A program made the position numbers and the translations under genes. A stretch of 6,988 nt of DNA, taken from Actinomycetes bacterium (lineage in GTDB: Bacteria; Actinomycetota; Acidimicrobiia; Acidimicrobiales; Acidimicrobiaceae). Below the pieces are notes generated by a model. It did no database searches and was not told where the DNA came from. It was given only the letters and a program-made list of their open reading frames with translations. The stretch covers positions 1 to 6,988 of the forward strand of contig JAKBSX010000149.1 of the NCBI GenBank assembly GCA_021844725.1, given 5' to 3'. Below are positions 1-4,905 of this stretch, piece after piece (position 1 is the stretch's first letter; every line of letters begins with the position of its first letter).

Positions 1-55
1 TCGTCGCTGATCGGCAAAACGGCCTTCCTATCCCAATCAGATCCACCTAGGCCCT

Positions 56-358
56 TTGGCTAGGCGTCTAAAGAATACTGGTTTTGAAGTCGTTCGAGAC
101 AATCGGAAATGTTTCAAGTACCCATTAGCCAACATGGATTTTGTGCGATCATTTATTGAGTCATTTTACGCCCGTTTTGCCGATCAGCGACGATTGGAGA
201 AAGCTATGGGTATTGCTCATAAGTGGGAGGGGTCAGAAATTGGCATCCCGCTTAGACGCCTGGAGTGCATAAAGGTGGCAGACCACTATGCGTCTTTCCA
301 TGTCAACCATAGCCCCCATCACATCTTTATGGTCAGCAGGATTGGATTCCAGAATTAG
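56..358 (+). CDS. Hypothetical protein, possibly a decayed RraB-like fragment
   Basis: This is an open frame of 100 codons if the TTG at 56 is used. The frame is open back to a TGA at 8-10, so no better start exists upstream, and no ribosome binding site precedes the TTG or the internal ATG at 134. I do not recognise it with confidence. The segment with LARRLKNTGFEVV, followed later by AHKWEGSEIGI, weakly recalls the RraB (RNase E inhibitor) pattern of a 'GY/FEV' strand and a later 'YDGWE' motif. Another frame at 3-47 reads ADRQNGLPIPIRST before a stop, which would fit the upstream part of such a protein, so a frameshifted remnant is possible. It lies about 170 bp before the leader peptide and shows no link to the metal genes. 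A chance open frame is the main alternative. Confidence 0.3.
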   Translation: MARRLKNTGFEVVRDNRKCFKYPLANMDFVRSFIESFYARFADQRRLEKAMGIAHKWEGSEIGIPLRRLECIKVADHYASFHVNHSPHHIFMVSRIGFQN

Positions 359-424
359 TATGACGATTGTGCTTTTCAATGGCGGAGTGATAGATGAAAG
401 GTTTTATGCCTGCCTTGCTGATTA

Positions 425-443
425 GAATGCTCATAGAGCATTC
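425..443. repeat. Perfect palindrome GAATGCTC-ATA-GAGCATTC
   Basis: The two 8-bp arms (425-432 and 436-443) are exact reverse complements around a 3-nt centre. It lies between the end of the first open frame (358) and the leader/repressor genes. No T tract follows, because the next bases are GGCGCC, so it is not a classical intrinsic terminator. It could be a regulator binding site or a weak hairpin. It does not resemble the TACA/TGTA operator at 2056-2069. Confidence 0.6.
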
Positions 444-530
444 GGCGCCACGCTATATCAGCGGTAGAGTTCAGTCGTGAAGTCTGCCATGTTTGTAGGA
501 TAGGCCAGTGTTGTAAGTCCAAAAGGAGAC

Positions 531-638
531 ATGGAGATCCTTGAGTTTCTTAGTTCTAGTGATCTCATCGTAGAATCGAAAACTTGTGACCAGGCAATGG
601 TTTGCACAAGTTTGTCTGGTAAAGGAAAGGTATCTTGA
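531..638 (+). CDS. Possible 35-aa leader peptide before the BlaI-like gene
   Basis: The ATG at 531 follows AAAAGGAG (521-528), a good Shine-Dalgarno sequence, although only 2 nt separate them. The frame reads MEILEFLSSSDLIV, continues with two cysteines (C19 and C25), and ends at TGA 636-638. The last base of this stop is the first base of the repressor ATG (TGATG), a typical arrangement for translational coupling. An imperfect inverted repeat (580-613) lies entirely inside codons 17-28. The peptide has no recognisable domain or signal sequence. Its role could be to couple or attenuate translation of the repressor gene. The evidence is positional only, since a 35-codon frame can occur by chance. 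Confidence 0.4.
   Translation: MEILEFLSSSDLIVESKTCDQAMVCTSLSGKGKVS
580..613 (+). promoter_or_regulatory. Bulged hairpin upstream of the repressor gene
   Basis: AAACTTGTG (580-588) is the exact reverse complement of CACAAGTTT (605-613). Inside it, ACCA (589-592) pairs with TGGT (598-601) around a GGCAA loop, leaving a 3-nt bulge (602-604). This gives 13 potential pairs in 34 nt. The structure ends 8 nt before the AAAGGAAAGG ribosome binding site of the BlaI-like gene and lies within the putative leader peptide. It may be an attenuator-type mRNA structure or a dyad operator. No T run follows, so it is unlikely to be a simple terminator. Confidence 0.5.
621..630 (+). promoter_or_regulatory. Ribosome binding site that decides the repressor start
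   Basis: AAAGGAAAGG ends 7 nt before the ATG at 638, which is good spacing. The same frame also has a TTG at 635, but its spacing is shorter and the codon is weaker, so ATG 638 is preferred. The site lies in the last codons of the putative leader peptide, so translating ribosomes would cover it. Confidence 0.5.
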
Positions 639-1018
639 TGGTACGTCAGATAGTCGCTGGTCGAAAAGTCGGTGAGCTAGAAATATTAGTTTTGCAAGAA
701 CTTTGGGCTAGCCCGGAGCCACTGACACCACAGGATCTAATGGATCGCCTACCAGGAAGAAGACGAGCATACACAACAGTAATGACGATACTCAAGCGTT
801 TGATCGACAAGGGACTGGTCGAACGCATGGCACAAGGCCGTACATTCGTTTATGAGGCGGCAGGCAATCGTGACCAATTAACTGCCCGTGCGATTAGCCA
901 ATTATTGACTTCGGCTAACGATCCACGAGCTGTCCTGGCGCACTTGGTAAAAGACTTCCATGACCCAGAGCTTGTTGATGAATTGCAAGTCATTCTTTCT
1001 AAAATCAATAAATTATGA
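638..1018 (+). CDS. BlaI/MecI/CopY-family transcriptional repressor
   Basis: This is a 126-aa winged-helix repressor, the usual length for the penicillinase-repressor family. Residues 11-24 (VGELEILVLQELW) are the characteristic first helix. Residues 44-64 (AYTTVMTILKRLIDKGL onward) are the recognition-helix region, and residues 65-75 form the wing. The C-terminal third is the dimerisation region. By eye, the segment matching the staphylococcal BlaI cleavage site falls near residues 99-104 (VLAHLV) and lacks the Asn-Phe pair. The protein has no cysteine at all, so it cannot bind metal as CopY does through its C-terminal CxC motifs. Any signal must come through its partner. Its stop overlaps the M56 gene by 4 bp (ATGA). 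It is predicted to bind TACA/TGTA-type dyads such as the one at 2056-2069. The family assignment is firm; the inducer is unknown. Confidence 0.92.
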   Translation: MVRQIVAGRKVGELEILVLQELWASPEPLTPQDLMDRLPGRRRAYTTVMTILKRLIDKGLVERMAQGRTFVYEAAGNRDQLTARAISQLLTSANDPRAVLAHLVKDFHDPELVDELQVILSKINKL

Positions 1019-2031
1019 GTGGGTTAGTCCTTGTTGCATTCATTATTGGAGCCTTGGCGATCCTTCCTTGGTTTGGGGTAAGGTGGCTAGAGGGTCGTGT
1101 CGCACCTAAGGGGCTCGCCAGTGTCCACCTTCTTACACTTATTGGTTTGGCACTTCTTCCAATTGGTTGGCTCAGCTGTCTTGCAGGAGCCATAGGCGCA
1201 GTTCTTTATCCACATTCAACACTTTCTATTTCGTGTTGGATTGATAAGGGTGGTTTTAACGTTTGGCGGGTTAGTTCGGAAGTACTTGCTTTGTTTTTCC
1301 TGGCTCGCCTAATTTGGGCTGGATTTCAAGTAGGACGAGCTACAGCACACGTTAATGTTATTAGCGTTCCATTTCTTAGTTCTGCAGATGGCCCATCTCA
1401 AAAATTAAAGAATCTTATTGTAATTCCGACGGATGAAGTCGTTGCTTTCGCCTCGGGAATTCGTAAACCAAGAGTGATAGTCTCGTCAGGGTTGTTGAAC
1501 CTACTTGAACCACCTGAACAAGATGCTGTGATTGAACACGAGCTGGCTCACTTGCACCTAGGTCATCCACGTATTTTGTTCCTTGGCGCGACTATAGCTT
1601 TGGCCTATTCATGGTTGCCGCCGGTTCACAGAGCCTTCAATGGACTTCGACGTGAACTTGAGGCCGCTGCGGACGATGAAGTGGTGGCAGTTTGTGGTGC
1701 AAAGGTACTGATCCAAGCACTTGCCAAAGTTGGACTTCAAAATGCTAAGACCGCAACAGCCTCTTTCGCCGACGCTGACACCTTGCGCTATCGTCTACAT
1801 CGGCTCCAAGAAAAAACGAAAACCAGAACACACGCAAATATTTTCGGAACGGGAATCGTAATTTCTCTAATCACCTGGCTCTCTTGGTCGGTATGCGTGC
1901 TATTTAACTCTGCGTCTTTGACGGCTGGTTTCTATGGATGCGTAATTAGCTCAGGTGCCCTTGCACTATATGTTTCACATCCTTCAATAAAGTGCAAGTT
2001 CAGAAGACCATTCAGCACTTCGAATAGATAG
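1015..2031 (+). CDS. M56-family (BlaR1/MecR1-like) membrane metalloprotease without sensor domain
   Basis: This 338-aa polytopic protein is translationally coupled to the repressor gene. Membrane segments are visible near residues 3-20, 38-65 and 88-105. A soluble protease segment follows at about 106-275, then further membrane segments near 277-297 and 303-321. The zinc site is HELAH (H175, E176, H179), followed by RRELEAAAD with E216 and D220 as the downstream M56 ExxxD element. BlaR1 and MecR1 are near 600 aa because of a C-terminal penicillin-binding sensor. That domain is absent here, so the ligand is not a beta-lactam acting through it. Cysteines sit at 55, 74, 227, 294, 309 and 327. 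If the protease faces the cytosol, C74 is extracytoplasmic and C55 lies in or near the outer part of a membrane segment, so thiol-based sensing is conceivable. Its expected role is to inactivate the adjacent repressor by proteolysis. The family is clear; the signal is inference. Confidence 0.9.
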   Translation: MSGLVLVAFIIGALAILPWFGVRWLEGRVAPKGLASVHLLTLIGLALLPIGWLSCLAGAIGAVLYPHSTLSISCWIDKGGFNVWRVSSEVLALFFLARLIWAGFQVGRATAHVNVISVPFLSSADGPSQKLKNLIVIPTDEVVAFASGIRKPRVIVSSGLLNLLEPPEQDAVIEHELAHLHLGHPRILFLGATIALAYSWLPPVHRAFNGLRRELEAAADDEVVAVCGAKVLIQALAKVGLQNAKTATASFADADTLRYRLHRLQEKTKTRTHANIFGTGIVISLITWLSWSVCVLFNSASLTAGFYGCVISSGALALYVSHPSIKCKFRRPFSTSNR

Positions 2032-2046
2032 AAATGTCCCTCCGGT

Positions 2047-2075
2047 TTGACTAATCTACAAAAATGTAGTAGATC
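2047..2075 (+). promoter_or_regulatory. Promoter with embedded BlaI/CopY-type operator
   Basis: TTGACT (2047-2052) is a strong -35 match. With a 17-bp spacer, TAGATC (2070-2075) is a modest -10. Inside the spacer lies a perfect dyad, CTACA (2056-2060), AAAA, TGTAG (2065-2069), which contains the TACA/TGTA half-sites typical of BlaI, MecI and CopY operators. The spacing is 4 bp here, where many described operators have a shorter centre. It sits 25 bp after the M56 stop and about 77 bp before the GTG at 2146, which has its own AAGGAGG (2135-2141). A repressor bound here would block RNA polymerase. The dyad is seen directly; the identity of the regulator is inferred from the adjacent gene. Confidence 0.7.
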
Positions 2076-2145
2076 TTGAAAGTCGGCGTATTTACCAACA
2101 TAGGGGATCGTCCAAACTTAACTGAGCTGCATCGAAGGAGGAAAA

Positions 2146-2484
2146 GTGACGCCACCACATCCGAGTGGGACCAATGGATCTAGTGACAATGGAACAAGCA
2201 CGAGTTTGAAGTCGAGCTCTCTAAACCACTATGGTTCCACGCTAAGAGAAGGTTCTACACCTCCAGAACCAAAAGGGAACTGGAGTTTTCTGCTTTTACT
2301 GCTCCCTGTTCTTTGTTGCGGGGGACCGTTTTTAGTTTTGACTCTAGCAGCAGCAGGAACCGCTACGATTGGAGTTACGGCAGGAATATTTGTTGCCCTG
2401 GTTGCTGCTGCAGCTTTGATTTTAGTCCGCAGACAGCGAGCCGCTAACTGTTGTGTAACTCCTTCAGCGAAGGATTGCCAATGA
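2146..2484 (+). CDS. MerF-like small membrane protein with two cysteine pairs
   Basis: This 112-aa protein starts at a GTG with AAGGAGG at 2135-2141, only 4 nt before it. Residues 1-45 are hydrophilic and rich in Ser, Thr, Asn and Gly, with no domain visible. Two membrane segments follow (about 47-70 and 74-94). The first carries CCGGP (C57, C58). After the second comes RRQRAANCCVTP, with C102 and C103, and then C111. A cysteine pair in the first helix plus a second pair just after the last helix is the layout of the mercuric-ion importer MerF, whose tail ends in a similar CCTP sequence. The inferred role is passage of Hg(II) across the membrane from thiol to thiol. It is the first gene after the operator-bearing promoter and overlaps the next gene by 4 bp. 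The extended N-terminus is not typical of MerF, so another metal or thiol membrane protein is possible. Confidence 0.6.
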   Translation: MTPPHPSGTNGSSDNGTSTSLKSSSLNHYGSTLREGSTPPEPKGNWSFLLLLLPVLCCGGPFLVLTLAAAGTATIGVTAGIFVALVAAAALILVRRQRAANCCVTPSAKDCQ

Positions 2485-3149
2485 GCGGATATCGCAAGGT
2501 GGAGACGATCAGCAGTTCAGTCAGTGCAACAACAAGACAGATAAAGCCAGCAAGGCGGCACAACAAGGCGGTCTTGGCTGAAGTCTTGAGAGATCGTAAC
2601 AACCAGATTCTCCTTATACTGCTTACCGTCATAATTGGCACCCTTTATACGATTCTGTTGCCTTTTGACTTTACTCAACGATTTTCGCTGGCGAATTGGC
2701 ATTATCTCAGCGCGTACCTTGCTGGCTGGAGTGTTGTATTAGGTGCTGGGATGTCGCTGATAATCGTATTGCAAATATATGCGATGCGCCAGATTGGAAA
2801 AGCAAATAATGCGACATTAAGTGGATTTGCATTTATTGGTAGTATTCTACCCAGCTTTTTATGCTGTACCCCGGTTATTCCAACCTTGCTTGCATTCATT
2901 GGATTGTCAACAGTTAGCGTCTATGGAACAACTGGAGCGCTTCAACACTTCTTTGCTGTAAATCAGACTGGATTCCTTTCGGGTAGTGCTTTGTTGTTAG
3001 CTATATCTGGATGGTGGAGTATTCGTTCGATCGCTAAGGCAGATTGCTTTAACGACCAATGCTGTGACGTACAAACCGCATCGTTCGACCTTTCATCTAA
3101 ATCAATGCTGGGCATTTCCAATATGACCACAAAAGGAGCAAATAGGTGA
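2481..3149 (+). CDS. Multi-pass membrane protein with vicinal cysteines, MerT/MerF-like
   Basis: A start at ATG 2481 gives 222 aa. It has GAAGGA at 2469-2474 and an ATGA overlap with the preceding stop, which favours it over the further upstream start at 2451. Membrane segments are visible near residues 42-61, 76-101, 113-141 and 165-181. The third contains FLCCTPVIPTLLAFIG, with C128 and C129 followed by TP. This resembles the cysteine-pair motif of the mercury transporters MerT and MerF (CCxxP/CCTP). The cytosolic-looking tail has C189, C194 and C195. The length and extra helices exceed MerT (about 116 aa), so it is not a plain orthologue. By context it is a metal or thiol transport component. 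I do not know a named family for it. Its stop overlaps the next GTG (GTGA). Confidence 0.6.
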   Translation: MSGYRKVETISSSVSATTRQIKPARRHNKAVLAEVLRDRNNQILLILLTVIIGTLYTILLPFDFTQRFSLANWHYLSAYLAGWSVVLGAGMSLIIVLQIYAMRQIGKANNATLSGFAFIGSILPSFLCCTPVIPTLLAFIGLSTVSVYGTTGALQHFFAVNQTGFLSGSALLLAISGWWSIRSIAKADCFNDQCCDVQTASFDLSSKSMLGISNMTTKGANR

Positions 3150-3811
3150 GTCAGAAACGGCCCTCACAGAATCGACTAGCAGCAACGCAAAATAATAATC
3201 AAAAGTCTCGGCATAAGCGTCGAATTGGCGTAATCGCACCAATAGCTCTTGTCGTAGTAGTGGTCGGTGCTGTACTAATTCTTCACTTTAGTTCTTCTGG
3301 TTCTAGTTCATCGTCAGCCTCTGCATCTTCGGCGCAGGTGAATCCAGAAATGGGAACTCCACAAGCGGTAGGACTCTCAGCTCCAAACGGCACGTTTACC
3401 ACTACCACAGGTCAACAACTTAGCGTCGCATCATTGCAAGGTAAACCAACTTTGATTTGGTTTGTATCAACGTGGTGCTCATCATGTCAAGCCGGCACTC
3501 AGGCCATGGCTGCAAATGTATCAAAACTGGCTTCAGATGGTGTGCGGGTAGTTGAAGTTGAGCTTTACAAAGACCTCGGCCAATCGGGTCCAGGCATGAC
3601 GACATTTGCCAAAAAGCTAGCGGGCAGTCAATACTCAAACCCAGACTGGGTCTTTGCCAAATCTTCCAAAGAACTAACTGAAACCTATGATCCGAAAAGC
3701 TATCTCGATATTTACTATCTGCTCAATTCGAATGGTCAAATCACCTATGTAAACGGCTCACCTGGCTCGACGATGCCATCATTGCTTTCACAGGCTGCAA
3801 ATCTTACATGA
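3146..3811 (+). CDS. Membrane-anchored thioredoxin-fold protein with WCSSC but no cis-proline
   Basis: This 221-aa protein starts at GTG 3146, preceded by AAAGGAG (3131-3137) and overlapping the previous stop. A basic N-terminus (about 1-27) leads into one membrane anchor (about 28-47), then a Ser-rich linker (49-63), then a TlpA/ResA-like thioredoxin domain (about 72-221) predicted to lie outside the membrane. The active-site motif is WCSSC (W110, C111, C114) after PTLIWFVST. The loop that normally carries the cis-proline reads SYLDIYYL, with Leu187 (codon CTC at 3704-3706) where the next gene's product has Pro185. The cis-proline of thioredoxin-fold proteins is known to discourage metal binding by the CxxC pair, so its loss here suggests a metal-capture or altered redox role (inference). 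It forms a tandem paralogous pair with the following gene. Confidence 0.8.
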   Translation: MSQKRPSQNRLAATQNNNQKSRHKRRIGVIAPIALVVVVVGAVLILHFSSSGSSSSSASASSAQVNPEMGTPQAVGLSAPNGTFTTTTGQQLSVASLQGKPTLIWFVSTWCSSCQAGTQAMAANVSKLASDGVRVVEVELYKDLGQSGPGMTTFAKKLAGSQYSNPDWVFAKSSKELTETYDPKSYLDIYYLLNSNGQITYVNGSPGSTMPSLLSQAANLT

Positions 3812-4479
3812 GTGACTTTGAGAAATTGCAACACTCTGTTGGAACCCAGAAAGCAAAGCCGCTTCACCATAGATCTCCTCGGGGTTTTTTGCCAAGGAGA
3901 AGTATTGTGTGGCTGGCAGCACTGATACTTCTGACAGTGCTAATCACCAGAATTTCGAGATCCTCGTCTCCCACCTCATCATCGCCTATGGCTGCCAAAG
4001 CGACGTCGCTAAATATCGGGACATCGGCCCCCAGCGGGACTCTGATTACTACTGGTGGCAGAACAGTGTCAGTCGCTTCTCTAAGAGGCAAACCAACAAT
4101 GCTTTGGTTCTTGGTTGCGGGCTGTGCCAGTTGCGTAAGCAGCGTTCCTGCAGTCGAAAAGCAAATAAAAACTTTGCAATCAGACGGAATCAGAATTGTA
4201 AGTGTTGACTTGTATGGTGACCTTCCACAGACCGGCGAGGGGAGAGCAGAATTTTCTCAATTCATGGGTGCGGTTGCAAAGAATACTACGTCGAATCCAG
4301 AGTGGACCTGGGGGTTGGCCTCCAAAGGTCTGAGCCACACATATGATCCCCAAGGTATTCCCGATTTATACTACCTAATTGGACCACATGGACATATCAG
4401 ATATCACAACACTGTCCCGCTAAGCACAATGCCGCAGTTGCTAGCGGCAGCCAGTTCGCTCGACAATACGTCGACCTGA
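3808..4479 (+). CDS. Membrane-anchored thioredoxin-fold protein with CASC
   Basis: This 223-aa protein overlaps the preceding gene by 4 bp (ATGA). It has a basic N-terminus, a membrane anchor (about 32-47), a short Ser/Thr/Pro linker (51-60) and a TlpA-like thioredoxin domain (about 68-223) predicted to be extracytoplasmic. The CxxC is C106-A-S-C109, but the usual preceding Trp is Gly (AGCASC). The cis-proline is kept in GIPDLYYL (P185). It aligns with its neighbour almost without gaps from 'SVASL(Q/R)GKPT' through 'STMP(S/Q)LL', so the two arose by tandem duplication and then lost complementary active-site residues. Likely roles are reducing or relaying thiols for the membrane cysteine proteins, or binding extracellular metal. 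Its exact partner is unknown. Confidence 0.8.
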   Translation: MSDFEKLQHSVGTQKAKPLHHRSPRGFLPRRSIVWLAALILLTVLITRISRSSSPTSSSPMAAKATSLNIGTSAPSGTLITTGGRTVSVASLRGKPTMLWFLVAGCASCVSSVPAVEKQIKTLQSDGIRIVSVDLYGDLPQTGEGRAEFSQFMGAVAKNTTSNPEWTWGLASKGLSHTYDPQGIPDLYYLIGPHGHIRYHNTVPLSTMPQLLAAASSLDNTST

Positions 4480-4516
4480 AAGTATTAGGTTCAGTTATTC
4501 AAATCATGAGGTTACG

Positions 4517-4831
4517 GTGGCACAAACAGATCCTCAAAATGCATGCAAAAGTGGGGGAATCATCACTGTAGTAATGATCAGTCCCGGAAAAGTTCAGCTT
4601 GTATCGCCCCGTTATACCTGTGATGGATGTGTTGAACGGACGCTTACCTTTGCCAATGGCGCTCCAGGGTTACAGTTGGTAGAAAATGCCGGGAATATGA
4701 TTCTCACAGTAAATTATGAGGCTGATGTTACGAACGTTGAACAAGTAGCAGAAATGGCAAAGAGAGCACTTGAAGCAGATCCTCACAATCAAGCACCGGT
4801 TTCTCTGATATTCGCGGGTGATCGCTGCTAA
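4517..4831 (+). CDS. Small cytosolic HMA/MerP-like metal-binding protein
   Basis: This 104-aa protein has no signal peptide or membrane segment. The GTG start has GAGG at 4508-4511, 5 nt upstream. Residues 32-38 read RYTCDGC, followed by VERTL, a hydrophobic VNYEADVTNVEQVAEMAKRAL stretch split by a GNMILT strand, and a final DRC. The order of a CxxC at the start of a helix (C35, C38), a beta strand and then a second helix recalls the heavy-metal-associated fold of MerP, CopZ and the MerA N-terminus. However, the usual GMTC signature is missing and the spacing between elements is unusual. C10 and C104 are extra thiols. It follows the second thioredoxin gene after 37 bp with no terminator and ends the plus-strand operon. 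The inferred role is a cytosolic Hg(II) carrier to MerA. The fold assignment is by eye only. Confidence 0.5.
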   Translation: MAQTDPQNACKSGGIITVVMISPGKVQLVSPRYTCDGCVERTLTFANGAPGLQLVENAGNMILTVNYEADVTNVEQVAEMAKRALEADPHNQAPVSLIFAGDRC

Positions 4832-4836
4832 GTATT

Positions 4837-4865
4837 CCGCTAACTGCCGCTTTGGGAGTCAGCGG
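4837..4865. terminator. Possible weak bidirectional hairpin between convergent genes
   Basis: CCGCTAACT (4837-4845) pairs with AGTCAGCGG (4857-4865) apart from one A/C mismatch, and one more pair can form outside (T4836/A4866). The loop is 11 nt. It lies 6 bp after the stop of the plus-strand operon and about 40 bp beyond the stop of the minus-strand glycosidase gene, where a terminator is expected. Neither side has a clear T run, so termination is only suggested. Confidence 0.35.
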
Positions 4866-4905
4866 AGTTCGAAGTTGACGTACAGATCATGCGACAGAGA
4901 TAAAT

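Noticed and set aside
602..636. Promoter TTGCAC with TATCTT just before the repressor gene
   Set aside because: The spacer would be 23 bp and the -10 would overlap the start region, so it is not credible.
646..828. Minus-strand frame opposite the BlaI-like gene, and similar frames opposite the M56, thioredoxin, glycosidase and merA genes
   Set aside because: They lie inside well-supported genes on the other strand and have no recognisable domain or ribosome binding site.
1015..2031. True BlaR1/MecR1 beta-lactam sensor
   Set aside because: The protein ends about 40 residues after the last soluble protease part and has no penicillin-binding domain with SxxK or KTG motifs.
2047..2075. MerR-type operator in the promoter spacer
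   Set aside because: MerR promoters have a long 19-bp spacer with the dyad between the elements. Here the best spacer is 17 bp, the half-sites are TACA/TGTA, and no MerR gene is in the window.
2451..2480. Earlier start for the 2481 membrane protein
   Set aside because: It would overlap the previous gene by 34 bp, whereas ATG 2481 has GAAGGA at good spacing and the ATGA overlap seen at other junctions here.
4506..4570. Short frame from ATG 4506 before the HMA-like gene
   Set aside because: It encodes only about 20 residues before a stop, overlaps the HMA-like gene in another frame and has no ribosome binding site.
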